Below are positions 1 to 8,817 of a stretch of 64,000 nucleotides of DNA, one piece after another. This DNA is from Flectobacillus sp. BAB-3569. GTDB lineage: Bacteria > Bacteroidota > Bacteroidia > Cytophagales > Spirosomataceae. The stretch is from NCBI RefSeq assembly GCF_002270355.1, contig NZ_NJFZ01000006.1:1-64000 (forward strand), read 5' to 3'. Both the position numbers and the translations under genes were made by a program. The notes beneath the pieces are model-generated. The model had not been told where the DNA came from. It saw only the letters and a program-made list of their open reading frames with translations, and did not search any database. Position 1 is the first letter of the stretch, and every line of letters begins with the position of its first letter.

Positions 1-285
1 AGACAGTTCGGTCCCTATCTGTTGTGGGCGTAGGAATATTGACAGGTTCTGACTTTAGTACGAGAGGACCGAGTTGGACTGACCTCTGGTGTATCAGTTG
101 TCCTGCCAAGGGCATAGCTGAGTAGCTACGTCGGGACCAGATAAGCGCTGAAAGCATCTAAGTGCGAAACTGACCTGAAGATGAGTATTCCAAATAAGGG
201 CCGTTGTAGATGACAACGTTGATAGGTTGCAGATGTATAGGTAGAGATACCAGAGTCGAGCAATACTAATTACCCAATAGCTTAT
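1..285 (+). rRNA. 23S ribosomal RNA, 3' end (partial)
   Basis: The window opens inside domain VI of 23S rRNA. The sarcin-ricin loop word AGTACGAGAGGACC is visible near position 57, followed by the conserved GATAAGCGCTGAAAGCATCTAAG segment near 140-163 (read in pieces). The 3' end is placed at about 285 by analogy with other bacteria and is not exact. The 5' part of the gene lies outside the window. It is followed after about 95 bases by 5S rRNA on the same strand, as in a normal 16S-23S-5S operon. No tRNA lies between 23S and 5S. Confidence 0.95.
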
Positions 286-380
286 GATATCTCTGTACTA
301 AGGATTTAATTCTTACTTGTTCAACATCTTTCACGATATACGTCAAACGGACATAAGACATAGAGAAGCGATTCTCGCAG

Positions 381-498
381 GTTTTATGGAGCCGATAGGA
401 CTGGTGTTCACCTCTTCCCATCTCGAACAGAGTAGTTAAGCCCAGTACCGTTGATGATACTGCAATCAAATGCGGGAAAGTAAAAAAGCTCCAAAATA
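381..498 (+). rRNA. 5S ribosomal RNA
   Basis: The conserved core CACCTCTTCCCATCTCGAAC followed by AGAGTAGTTAAG lies at 409-440. The ends were set by pairing the 5' strand TTTTATGGAGC (from 382) with the 3' strand GCTCCAAAATA (488-498), which form helix I. The size of about 118 nt is normal. It is the last gene of the rRNA operon and a strong hairpin terminator follows within 15 bases. Confidence 0.93.
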
Positions 499-510
499 TT
501 ACAAAGACAG

Positions 511-541
511 AAGCCACTCCAAAAGAGTGGCTTTTTTGTTT
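511..541 (+). terminator. rRNA operon terminator
   Basis: AAGCCACTC pairs with GAGTGGCTT around a short loop, followed by a run of T. It lies directly after 5S rRNA and fits an intrinsic terminator of the rRNA operon. Confidence 0.85.
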
Positions 542-550
542 TACAAGGCT

Positions 551-633
551 CAGTACCGTTGAGGATACTGCAGGCTGCGCGCTGAGAACTCAGTGTCCCA
601 ATTATGCGGGAAAGAATAAAGCTCCAACATATT
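551..633 (+). pseudogene. Rearranged fragment of a 5S rRNA 3' half
   Basis: Positions 551-572 repeat 5S positions 443-464 with one change, and 604-633 repeat 470-500 with a few changes, including the GCTCCAA-TATT helix I strand. Between the two matching blocks about 31 unrelated bases replace five bases of the true 5S. No matching 5' half is present, so this copy cannot fold into a 5S rRNA. It most likely is the scar of an ancient second 5S copy or of recombination between rRNA operons. It sits downstream of the operon terminator and may not be transcribed from it. Confidence 0.7.
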
Positions 634-769
634 AAATCATATCTGTATTCTAATTATCTATTTGAAATTCAAAAAAGATAAAGTTTTTCTTTACACTTTG
701 TGTATTATAAAATATTATCTATATTTTTACTCAAAATAAATCATGTAAATACTTTCTACCCCTAAAAAT

Positions 770-1555
770 ATGAGAACAGCACTTGTCTCATTATTGCTAC
801 TATTATCCGTAGCTTCAGAAATATCGTTAGCTCAAAAACGATATAATCCCCGATATAGCTACTTAGATGGCTATTCTCTAACAGCAACCGCAGGTGTTCC
901 ATATATCGTCGGCGAACTTCATGGTGTTCAAGATTTTCCTACTATTTATCATCTATCATTAGAAAAAGGTTTTTCTCCTAAATTATCTGGACGATTGACT
1001 GTAATGTCTGGAACAGCACGGAGTCAAAATAGTGCAGAATATCATGCCTATGCTCGAAATAATTATTGGGGAGTGTCAATAGCGCCTGTGATAAATTTAA
1101 CAGCTCTATTCGCCCGAGAACAAGAACGTCAGCTCAAATGCTACATGTCAGTAGGCATAGGGTTATTGAGATTTCATACTGATGTATATAATATAAATGA
1201 CCAGTTATTACGTACTACCTCAAATAGTACAAGCCGACATACACCCATTTTTCAACAATTTGGCCCGGGTTCTGGAGCAGCTGGTATCTACTATACAAGG
1301 GAAGTGTTTATCCCATTGACTTTTTCCTGCGATTATAAACTCCTCCCTCGACTTTACTTGAATGGCTCAGTAGGCGTTAATTGGATTAGCACAGATAAGT
1401 TTGACGGAACTACTCCGTATAATTTATCAGACCCTTATTTTATAGAAGGTCCTAATTCATACAGTAATACAGCAAATGATGGCTGGGTAAGTTTAAGTGT
1501 TGGTATAAAATATAAATTTATTGCACAACGATTTATACATCAGAGAGGTATTTAG
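770..1555 (+). CDS. Predicted outer-membrane beta-barrel protein (uncharacterised)
   Basis: The 261-residue product starts with a signal peptide (MRTALVSLLLLLSVASEISLAQ, cleavage after about residue 22). The rest has alternating polar and aromatic residues typical of short outer-membrane beta-strands, such as GWVSLSVGIKYKF near the C terminus. No enzymatic motif is seen. A small outer-membrane barrel is inferred; no specific family is recognised. It is transcribed alone, about 215 bases after the rRNA-derived sequence. The start is the first ATG and is directly followed by the signal peptide, which supports it. Confidence 0.7.
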   Translation: MRTALVSLLLLLSVASEISLAQKRYNPRYSYLDGYSLTATAGVPYIVGELHGVQDFPTIYHLSLEKGFSPKLSGRLTVMSGTARSQNSAEYHAYARNNYWGVSIAPVINLTALFAREQERQLKCYMSVGIGLLRFHTDVYNINDQLLRTTSNSTSRHTPIFQQFGPGSGAAGIYYTREVFIPLTFSCDYKLLPRLYLNGSVGVNWISTDKFDGTTPYNLSDPYFIEGPNSYSNTANDGWVSLSVGIKYKFIAQRFIHQRGI

Positions 1556-1684
1556 CACTTCATGATTCTCGTAGGTGAGCCAGTAGATTTCCGAACGACT
1601 TTTGATTAGATTTAATGACTTTTTACCAATTAATAGACAAAACGAGTAAGAGAACTTCAAGTATTTGGGCTCTGTCACTGAATT

Positions 1685-1912
1685 TTATGGAGACAGTTAA
1701 GTAGTCCAAGACAAAGTTTTGAACTAGGAAATTCAATTTTATCAAGTAATAAGGAAATAGAAATATATGACAAGCTTGCTCCTGAGGCAGGGATTGACAA
1801 TGATTCAGGAAAGATTACTTGGCGACTAAACCTCGCTGCTATGCAACAAAAGAAATTGACTTTTCAATATTCTGTTAAATCTCCCAAGGGGACAAATAAT
1901 AGCACTGAATAG
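1685..1912 (+). pseudogene. C-terminal remnant of a DUF4139 (mucoidy inhibitor A-like) gene
   Basis: An open frame without a start codon, preceded by an in-frame TGA at 1679-1681, encodes SSNKEIEIYDKLAPEAG, then DSGKITWRLNL, then KLTFQYSVKSPKG before TAG at 1910-1912. This pattern matches the C terminus of DUF4139 proteins as I remember it (NKEIEV, GK.TW.L.L.P, LSYSVKYPK). Only about 75 residues of a protein of more than 500 remain, and no upstream homologous frame was found, so this is read as a decayed gene end. Its original terminator at 1918-1947 is still intact. Confidence 0.55.
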
Positions 1913-1917
1913 TTTTA

Positions 1918-1947
1918 GAGCCGTATCTCAACGATACGGCTTTTTTT
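1918..1947 (+). terminator. Intrinsic terminator
   Basis: GCCGTATC and GATACGGC form an 8-bp stem around TCAAC, followed by seven T. It follows the DUF4139 remnant and precedes the ABC-F gene, isolating that gene from upstream transcription. Confidence 0.85.
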
Positions 1948-2002
1948 ACGTAATTTTGCCCCAAATTTTGCTAAACTAGGCTTAGTCCTATTGCTCAACA
2001 TA

Positions 2003-3886
2003 ATGAATTATCTATCAGCAGAAAATATTTCTAAAAACTTTAATGAGCGTTGGCTTTTTAAAGGTATCAATTTCGGTATTCTTAAAGGTGACAAAGTAGC
2101 CTTAGTAGGCCAAAATGGCTCTGGAAAGACTACTTTAATGAATGTCTTGGCAGGTGTGATTCCTGCCGACGAAGGTACTATCAGTATTCGCAAAGGAATT
2201 ACTGTTGGGTATCTTTCACAAAATCCTGCATTCAATGAATCGTTGTCGGTCATGGATTCCCTTTTTGATGGCGATTCACCGACAGTGCAAGCCATCAAGG
2301 CATATGAAAATGCTATGTTGCATCACAACGATGATGATTTAACGAGAGCGCTTGAGTTGATGGACAAATACCAAGCTTGGGACTACGAAAGTCGTGTGGA
2401 ACAAGTTTTAGGGAAATTGGGTATTCATGACCTCGATAAACCTATTACGTCATTGTCGGGTGGTCAGCGCAAGCGTGTGGCTATGGCCAAAATTTTGATT
2501 GAGGAGCCAGATTTAATCATCATGGATGAACCGACCAACCACCTCGATTTAGAAACAATCGAGTGGTTGGAGCAAACTCTTTCTTCCCAAAATGTAACAT
2601 TGTTATTGGTAACCCACGACCGTTATTTCTTGGATAGAGTTTGTAATAATATTGTTGAGCTTGATAATGGTAAAACGTATCCTTACAAAGGAAATTATGG
2701 GTATTTCTTAGAGAAAAAAGCTGAACGTGAAGCCATGGAAGCAGCAGGTATCGATAAAGCTAAGAACCTGCTTCGTACTGAGCTAGAATGGATGCGCCGC
2801 CAGCCTAAAGCACGTGGTACAAAAGCTCAATATCGTATTGATGCTTTCTACGATTTAAAAGATAAAGCATCGCAAACTAAAGACGATTCTAAAGTACAGT
2901 TAAATGTAAAAATGGCTCGTCAAGGAAGTAAGATTTTAGAAATTGATGATTTATCAAAAAGCTTTGGCGAACAAAAAATCGTTGCTAATTTCTCTTATGT
3001 TTTCAAGAAGAAAGATAGAATTGGTATCATTGGAAAAAATGGAGCTGGAAAGTCAACATTTTTGAATATGATTACGCAAAACCTGAAGCCTGATTCAGGA
3101 AATATTACAACGGGCGAAACGGTTGTTTATGGTTACTATCAACAAGGAGACTTGGAGTATAGAGATGGACAAAGAGTGATTGACATTGTGACCGAAATTG
3201 CCGAATACGTTACTTTAGGAAATGGACAGAGCATTACGGCAAGTCAGTTTTTGACGCATTTTAAGTTTGAACCTAAAGTACAATACACGCTTGTTGAGAA
3301 GCTATCTGGGGGTGAAAAACGTCGTTTGGCTTTGATGCGAGTATTAATCAAAAACCCTAACTTTTTGATTCTGGATGAACCTACCAATGACTTGGATATT
3401 CAAACATTGAATATTTTGGAAGATTTCTTAATCGAATTTGGAGGATGTTTATTACTAGTATCTCACGACCGTTATTTTATGGACAAATTGGTTGAACACC
3501 TTTTTGTGTTTGAAGGAGAAGGGCAAATTCGCGATTTTCCAGGAAACTATACCGATTATCGTGAATGGAAAGATGAATTAGACAAGCAAGAAGCACAAGC
3601 TAAATCGGCACCCAAAAAAGTAGAAGCGCCAAGTGCTCCAGTTGTTCAAGAGGTTCCTGTTGCTACTTCTGCCAAAAAGAAACTTTCTTACAAAGAGCAG
3701 AAAGAGTATGAATCTTTGGAAGGGGAAATCGCTAAATTGGGAGACCGTAAAGCTGAATTGACAGAAAAACTCAATGCTGGGGGGTCTTATGAAGAATTGG
3801 CTGCTTGGGCTAATGAAATTGAGCAAATTACAGACCAACTTGACGAAAAAGAACTTCGTTGGTTAGAGCTATCAGAAATGATGTAG
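2003..3886 (+). CDS. ABC-F family ATP-binding protein, Uup type
   Basis: This soluble protein of about 627 residues has two ATP-binding cassettes and no membrane segments. Cassette 1 has Walker A GQNGSGKT (residues 36-43), signature LSGGQRKR and Walker B LIIMDEPTNHLDL. Cassette 2 has GKNGAGKS, LSGGEKRR and FLILDEPTNDLD. A charged linker with Ala/Pro/Val repeats leads to a C-terminal coiled coil (about residues 560-627), as in Uup. ABC-F proteins of this type act on ribosomes or on branched DNA intermediates, not in transport. A TTG at 1991 would add four residues, but the ATG at 2003 gives MNYLSAENIS, the usual family beginning, and was preferred. A -7-like TAATTTTG at 1951-1958 lies upstream. 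Confidence 0.92.
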   Translation: MNYLSAENISKNFNERWLFKGINFGILKGDKVALVGQNGSGKTTLMNVLAGVIPADEGTISIRKGITVGYLSQNPAFNESLSVMDSLFDGDSPTVQAIKAYENAMLHHNDDDLTRALELMDKYQAWDYESRVEQVLGKLGIHDLDKPITSLSGGQRKRVAMAKILIEEPDLIIMDEPTNHLDLETIEWLEQTLSSQNVTLLLVTHDRYFLDRVCNNIVELDNGKTYPYKGNYGYFLEKKAEREAMEAAGIDKAKNLLRTELEWMRRQPKARGTKAQYRIDAFYDLKDKASQTKDDSKVQLNVKMARQGSKILEIDDLSKSFGEQKIVANFSYVFKKKDRIGIIGKNGAGKSTFLNMITQNLKPDSGNITTGETVVYGYYQQGDLEYRDGQRVIDIVTEIAEYVTLGNGQSITASQFLTHFKFEPKVQYTLVEKLSGGEKRRLALMRVLIKNPNFLILDEPTNDLDIQTLNILEDFLIEFGGCLLLVSHDRYFMDKLVEHLFVFEGEGQIRDFPGNYTDYREWKDELDKQEAQAKSAPKKVEAPSAPVVQEVPVATSAKKKLSYKEQKEYESLEGEIAKLGDRKAELTEKLNAGGSYEELAAWANEIEQITDQLDEKELRWLELSEMM

Positions 3887-3927
3887 ACTGCATAATTCTT
3901 TCATAATAAAAGCATTACTGTATATTC

Positions 3928-3961
3928 AAGTGCCACAATTTGTATTGGGGCACTTTTTTTT
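3928..3961 (+). terminator. Intrinsic terminator
   Basis: AAGTGCC and GGCACTT form the stem, extended by CAAT/ATTG, with a run of eight or more T. It ends the ABC-F transcript. Confidence 0.85.
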
Positions 3962-4013
3962 GTTTAACTTTATCTAAAATTATTCAAAGTCAACAAACCT
4001 TCACTACTATTAT

Positions 4014-5666
4014 ATGAAAAAAGCACTACTCTCATTCATTTTTATCCTCTTCATAACAACGCTCTCGCAGGCGCAAAAAACCTGTTTTTATAATGGCAAA
4101 GTATATACAGTTGATGCCAAAAGCTCAGTTGCAGAAGCGGTAGTGGTCGAAAACGGAAAGATATTGTTTGTAGGCTCCACACCCGAGGCTCGTGCTGTAT
4201 GGTCAGATAGTCGAACTAAGATGGTGGACTTGAAGGGAAAATTAATGCTTCCTGGGCTTATCGACAATCACACGCATTTTGCTGATGGAGGAATGTATCT
4301 GTTGGGAGTAGACTTGAGAGGTGCAAAAACGATAGCGGAATTTAAAGGTATTTTAAAAAAGTATGTGGATAACCACCGTGGAGAGTGGATAACTTCTGGA
4401 AATTGGGATCATGAATCTTGGGAAGTGAAAGAATTGCCCACCAAGGAAATGATTGATGAGTTTTCGCAAGATACTCCCATTTTTGTTGACCGTTTTGATG
4501 GTCATATGGGGCTAGCCAATTCAAAAGCCTTGGCTTTAGCAGGTATTAACAAAGATACACCTTCGCCTGATGGTGGAGAAATAGTGAAAGATCCTAAGAC
4601 TGGCGAACCAACAGGTGTTTTGAAAGACGCCGCAATGCCTTTGATTTATAAAATTATTCCAGCGGCCAATGCAGTGCAAAAAATCAAATTTGTAGAAAGA
4701 GCTCTTCAGGAAGCACGGGAAAATGGTATTACTTCAGTTCATGATATTACGTTTCAACCAGATTTGATTGCTTATCAAGACTTGGAAAAGGCGGGTAAAC
4801 TTACGTGTCGTTTTTATACAAGACTTCCCATTAGTACTTATCAAAACTTGGTAAATACGGGTATTCAAGCAGGATTTGGTTCTGATAAAATTAAATTGGG
4901 TTCGTTGAAGGCTTATGCTGATGGCTCTTTAGGGTCGAGTACGGCTTTGATGTTTAAGCCTTACACACAAAACCCCAATACCAAGGGTTTGGCTTCGGAT
5001 ATTATTATTAATGGAAGCTTGACCAAATGGGCAGTAGATGCTGACAAAAACCATTTACAGCTTTCTATTCATGCTATTGGGGATTCGGCCAATTATTTGA
5101 TGTTAAAACTTTTTGAAAAAATCACACAGGAAAATCCCAAATGGGATCGTCGTTTCCGTATCGAGCACGCACAGCATGTGAGATTTGAGGATATACAGGC
5201 TTTTGCCAAATTGGGTGTTATTGCATCTGTTCAACCTTATCACTGTATCGATGATGGCGTTTGGGCTGCTAAGCGTATCGGAGATCGAGTAAATTATACT
5301 CACCCTTACAAATCGTTTTTGGAAGCTGGTGTAAAACTCTGTATGGGCTCGGATTGGTCGGTGGCGCCGCTTAATGCTATTTTAGGGATATATGCTGCTG
5401 TAACTCGTCAAACAGTGGATGGCGCTAACCCGATGGGTTGGATACCGAAACAGAAAATATCTGTGCAAGAGGCTATCAAAGCCTATACCATCAATAATGC
5501 GTACGCAGCTTTTGAGGAAAATGTAAAGGGAAGTATCGAAGTTGGTAAACTGGCTGATATGGTGGTACTTTCAGAGGATATTTTAACAATTCAACCTGAA
5601 AAAATAAAAAATGTACAGGTATTAATGACTATTTTTGATGGGAAAATTGTTTTTGAAAGAAAGTAA
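4014..5666 (+). CDS. Secreted amidohydrolase, YtcJ-like (amidohydrolase_3)
   Basis: The 550-residue protein has a signal peptide (first 21 residues, ending LSQAQ). The metal-dependent hydrolase fold is shown by the N-terminal beta domain, DNHTHF (His86 and His88), the YtcJ-type ADGSLGSSTALM block near 302, IHAIGDSAN near 352, RIEHAQH near 385 and GSDWSVAPLN near 448. The C-terminal GSIEVGKLADMVVLSEDILT is the usual ending. Members hydrolyse C-N bonds of unknown substrates; the true substrate cannot be read from sequence. It is a single-gene unit between an upstream terminator and a 170-base gap. Export to the periplasm is inferred from the signal peptide. Confidence 0.88.
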   Translation: MKKALLSFIFILFITTLSQAQKTCFYNGKVYTVDAKSSVAEAVVVENGKILFVGSTPEARAVWSDSRTKMVDLKGKLMLPGLIDNHTHFADGGMYLLGVDLRGAKTIAEFKGILKKYVDNHRGEWITSGNWDHESWEVKELPTKEMIDEFSQDTPIFVDRFDGHMGLANSKALALAGINKDTPSPDGGEIVKDPKTGEPTGVLKDAAMPLIYKIIPAANAVQKIKFVERALQEARENGITSVHDITFQPDLIAYQDLEKAGKLTCRFYTRLPISTYQNLVNTGIQAGFGSDKIKLGSLKAYADGSLGSSTALMFKPYTQNPNTKGLASDIIINGSLTKWAVDADKNHLQLSIHAIGDSANYLMLKLFEKITQENPKWDRRFRIEHAQHVRFEDIQAFAKLGVIASVQPYHCIDDGVWAAKRIGDRVNYTHPYKSFLEAGVKLCMGSDWSVAPLNAILGIYAAVTRQTVDGANPMGWIPKQKISVQEAIKAYTINNAYAAFEENVKGSIEVGKLADMVVLSEDILTIQPEKIKNVQVLMTIFDGKIVFERK

Positions 5667-5836
5667 ACCTCGAACATAAAAACTAGAGCATGGATTGGAA
5701 ATTTCCTAATGAAGTTTTAATCCATACACAACGAAAAATTGTAAAAATAAGTCTAATTTGTCGGGCTATTGGAATAAATCATCGATAGCAGAAACTGGAT
5801 TTTAAGTGTTGTGTTGGCTTGTTGTAAAAATTATCC

Positions 5837-6456
5837 ATGGATATAACTCAAATAATAAAATATCTCTCTGATTCAAAAGAGATAATTAATGCAGGTTTGT
5901 TTGCCATCACCTTTGTGGTATATGCTGAAAATGGGCTTTTCTTTGCTTTCTTTCTACCGGGCGACTACCTTCTGTTTTTGACTGGAATTTTTGTAGGTAG
6001 TAAACTATTACTTTACCCTATTACTACTGTGATATTATATTTGTTTTTGGCGGCAGTAATAGGATCTTTAACAGGGTTTTTATTTGGGCGATACTTTGGT
6101 ACAACTCTTGAAAACAGACCTGATACTTGGTATTTTAAAAGAAAACATCTAGATGCTACGCAGGATTTTTCGAAAAATATGGAAGCCAAGCGCTAATTAT
6201 CAGTCGTTTCTTGCCATATATCCGTACCTTTGCACCGATTTTGGCGGGTATAAGTAAAATGAATTATCCTAAATATCTTTTCCTCAATATTGTTGGAGGA
6301 GCCGTTTGGGTAGTTTCGTTGGTTGGAGGTGGTTATTGGTTTGGTATCAGGTTTCCTTGGATTATCAACTATGTTCATTATGTAATCCTTTTCTTCTTGG
6401 TCATTACGACTTTTACTGTGGTCAAAGGTTATTTTAATATTAGGAATAAGTCGTAA
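5837..6456 (+). pseudogene. DedA family membrane protein, split by a one-base frameshift
   Basis: The first frame (5837-6196) gives the DedA N terminus with AENGLFFAFFLPGDYLLFLTG, then runs out of frame after QDF. The second frame resumes with LIISRFLPYIRTFAPILAGI, the conserved DedA core, and ends at 6456 after two further membrane segments. Adding one T to the T5 run at 6166-6170 restores a continuous protein of 206 residues reading QDFFEKYGSQALIISRFLPY. DedA/DUF368-like proteins are lipid flippase-type membrane proteins needed for envelope homeostasis. It lies 80 bases before nuoA on the same strand. Either a recent real frameshift or a homopolymer sequencing error; the rest of the sequence is undecayed, which favours error or a very recent event. 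Confidence 0.85.
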
Positions 6457-6535
6457 AAGGGTCGTGAGCTTTCTGCTTTCAGGTGTCATTTTTTACTCCT
6501 AATATCTTTCAGTTGCTTTTCTAATTTGTTATACG

Positions 6536-7000
6536 ATGCTAAGTGAATTTGGGTATATATTATTGTTTATTATCACTGCGATTGTCTTTACGGCGGTAAT
6601 TCTTTTTGTTGCCAAACTATTGAGACCCAATCGCCCGAATGTTGAGAAGTTGACTACTTACGAGTCTGGAGAAGAACCCGATGGTAATGCCAACGTCCGT
6701 TTTAACATTCGCTTTTATGTAATTGCGTTGTTGTTTGTGCTATTTGATTTAGAATTAGTTTTCTTGTTTCCTTGGGCAACAGTTTTTGGAAATGAAACAC
6801 TAAACAATACGACAGACGGTCTTTGGGGATGGTTTTCGATGGCCGAAATGTTTATTTTTGTAGGCATTTTAATTCTCGGATTAGCCTATGCGTGGATAAA
6901 GGGACATTTGGATTGGGTACGCCCAGAGGTACAAGAACCACAGTTTAAATCGCCAGTACCAGTAAGCAAGTATGAGGCTATCAATAAAAAATATTCTTAG
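6536..7000 (+). CDS. nuoA: NADH-quinone oxidoreductase subunit A
   Basis: The 154-residue inner-membrane protein has three membrane segments. The family hallmarks YESGEEPDGNANVRFNIRFY (residues 42-61, split here by the quinone-side loop) and LFDLELVFLFPWA follow each other as in NuoA/Nad3. It is a small membrane subunit of respiratory complex I. The nuoB and nuoC genes do not follow; the next gene is an unrelated HERIH membrane protein, and nuoD lies about 9.4 kb away at 16404. The complex I genes are therefore scattered in this genome. The start ATG at 6536 is the only one that preserves the first membrane segment. Confidence 0.94.
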   Translation: MLSEFGYILLFIITAIVFTAVILFVAKLLRPNRPNVEKLTTYESGEEPDGNANVRFNIRFYVIALLFVLFDLELVFLFPWATVFGNETLNNTTDGLWGWFSMAEMFIFVGILILGLAYAWIKGHLDWVRPEVQEPQFKSPVPVSKYEAINKKYS

Positions 7001-7047
7001 GTTTTAGTGTCAGGTATTTGGTGTAAATTCTTCTATTGGTTTGATTA

Positions 7048-7401
7048 ATGGCTTTACCCAAAATACATATAGGTTTTCATTTGCGACAAGGTTATATATT
7101 GTTAGCAGTGCCATATCTGCAAGTAGCAGGTATGGCACTGTTTCCTTTTATATTAGTTCAAAAAAGCAATCCCTCGAAAATATTAGTCAATCATGAAAGG
7201 ATTCACTTGCGCCAGCAAATCGAATTGGGAATTGTCTTTTTTTATCTGTGGTATCTGATTAATTATGGTATAAATCGTTTGAAAGGAATGCCTCATAATA
7301 AGGCATATCATCAAATCATATTTGAAAGAGAGGCTTACCAAGAAGATGAAAATTTACAATATTTGACAAAAAGAAAATGGCTTGCCTTTTTACGATATTA
7401 A
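7048..7401 (+). CDS. Small membrane protein with HERIH metal-binding-like motif
   Basis: The 117-residue protein has a hydrophobic N-terminal segment (about residues 17-38), then VNHERIHLRQQ (His-Glu-x-x-His, residues about 48-58), a second membrane segment (about 60-75) and FEREAYQ near residue 91. HExxH followed by a downstream Glu in ExxAY resembles the zinc site of gluzincin peptidases, but the protein is far shorter than any characterised member. I do not recognise a named family with certainty. It starts 48 bases after nuoA and probably shares its transcript. Metal binding is an inference. Confidence 0.6.
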   Translation: MALPKIHIGFHLRQGYILLAVPYLQVAGMALFPFILVQKSNPSKILVNHERIHLRQQIELGIVFFYLWYLINYGINRLKGMPHNKAYHQIIFEREAYQEDENLQYLTKRKWLAFLRY

Positions 7402-7414
7402 GCAAGCCATTTTA

Positions 7415-8452
7415 TTACCACAAATTTTGTGGACAGAGGATTTTATGTCTATTGTTTAGCATAACTCCGATCACAATCTCGTGGGAGCCCCTAGAGCGTT
7501 GATTAATGTCAGATAAAGTAAAGTCGTAGGAATACCCAATATTGAGAAGAGAGCTAATATTAAAACCTACCAAACCTACAAAAGCGTCTTTGTTTCGATA
7601 AGAAGCACCAATCCAAAAACGATTGTCATACATAGCTTTTAGATTCACATCATACGTCACAGGTGCCAAATTTACTTTTTTGACTAATACCGAAGGCATT
7701 ACCGTCCAGTAATCAGTAGCGTCAAATCTATAACCAGCCGAAAGAAAATAGTGAGGATAAACACTACCAACCCACGAATAAGTAGATGAGTTATCGCCTG
7801 TGGGTTTGAGGTTATAGTTTTCAAAAAGAAGTTGATTGGCCGATACCCCAATGTAATAGTTCATCGAATAATACCATGCCCCTACATTGATGGTAGGCTG
7901 AATCGCTGTAATTTTTCCACCTCCCATAATCGCAGGGTCTGGATTTACTTTTACCTGCAAATTCGAAAAGTCTAGCGTATATTGCGTCACACCACCCGAT
8001 GCTCCAATGGCTAATTTTGAATGTCCTGTAACAGGAATATGATAAGCGTAACTTCCCAAAAGGCTTACTTGTGAACTAGGTCCCATGTTATCAGATATGA
8101 GCGAAATGCCTACACCCTGATGCCCTGGTACTCGTGGCTTACCGCTATATTGGCGAGAAGGAGTAATAGGACGACGAATCGTTTTGCTAATATAAGGCGT
8201 TGGACCCGTACTGGTACGGTCGGGCTTATCTAAGGCAAAGTGCGCCGTTAGGTAGTATGTTGTGGGTGCTCCTTCAAAATTTGTCCACTGATTGCGATAG
8301 CCGACTTTTATATCGGTATAATCTTCAATACCTACCACTGCGGGGTTGATTAGATAGGTATTCATCATATATTGACTGTATTGAGGGTTTTGTTGGGCAC
8401 TTAGGCGATAGCAAAATAAACTTGCTACTAAAAAAAGTATAAATTTTTGCAT
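7415..8452 (-). CDS. PorP/SprF family type IX secretion outer-membrane protein
   Basis: From ATG at 8452 (reading left) the product has 345 residues and begins with a signal peptide MQKFILFLVASLFCYRLSAQ. The mature start QNPQYSQYMMNTYLINPAVVG is the diagnostic PorP/SprF opening (Q.P.YSQYM.N....NPA..G). The C-terminal part is a predicted beta-barrel with NIGYSYDFTLS. These proteins work with type IX secretion and gliding motility, holding surface adhesins at the outer membrane. A longer frame up to 8572 exists, but its first 40 residues are not signal-like, so 8452 was chosen. It is convergent with the HERIH gene (13 bases apart) and divergent from bshC. Confidence 0.9.
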   Translation of the reverse strand: MQKFILFLVASLFCYRLSAQQNPQYSQYMMNTYLINPAVVGIEDYTDIKVGYRNQWTNFEGAPTTYYLTAHFALDKPDRTSTGPTPYISKTIRRPITPSRQYSGKPRVPGHQGVGISLISDNMGPSSQVSLLGSYAYHIPVTGHSKLAIGASGGVTQYTLDFSNLQVKVNPDPAIMGGGKITAIQPTINVGAWYYSMNYYIGVSANQLLFENYNLKPTGDNSSTYSWVGSVYPHYFLSAGYRFDATDYWTVMPSVLVKKVNLAPVTYDVNLKAMYDNRFWIGASYRNKDAFVGLVGFNISSLLNIGYSYDFTLSDINQRSRGSHEIVIGVMLNNRHKILCPQNLW

Positions 8453-8817
8453 GACGAGGATTGCGTATGTATTAGCGTAAGGAAAAAACAAGCAAATTTT
8501 GTGCCTATTCCTCTTTTGAGGATATCTATTATGCTGTGAGCAGTCGGCTTGAAGAGGGCGGTTTTTCAACAAGTTCTATACAAATATACTTAATATTTGG
8601 AGATGAATCAGGACTGAAATAATTCATTTCAAGGTTTTTAGGATGTTATTGGTCGATAATTTGGTGGTGTTCAGAAAAACATCAAACTTTAAAAGAACGA
8701 ACTCCACTAACCTTGCGTTAGTATGAAGTTAGGTTTTGTTTTCTATCCAAGACAATACTCCATTCAATCAACCATTAGAAGATATTTATAGAAAAGCCCG
8801 ACGGGGCATCGCTCATT
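8453..8817. other. Intergenic region between divergent porP/sprF-like gene and bshC
   Basis: This 365-base gap must hold the promoters of both divergent genes. I see no conserved gene and no repeat family here. A short GCCC/GGGC hairpin lies at 8796-8807 just before the bshC start. No convincing TTTG-N19-21-TAnnTTTG pair was found by eye. Confidence 0.5.

Noticed and set aside
266-517. 83-residue minus-strand open frame
   Set aside because: It is antisense to 5S rRNA and the 23S-5S spacer; its protein has no features.
1-770. tRNA genes expected around the rRNA operon end
   Set aside because: No cloverleaf-like sequence with a GGTTC-type T arm was found between 23S and 5S or downstream.
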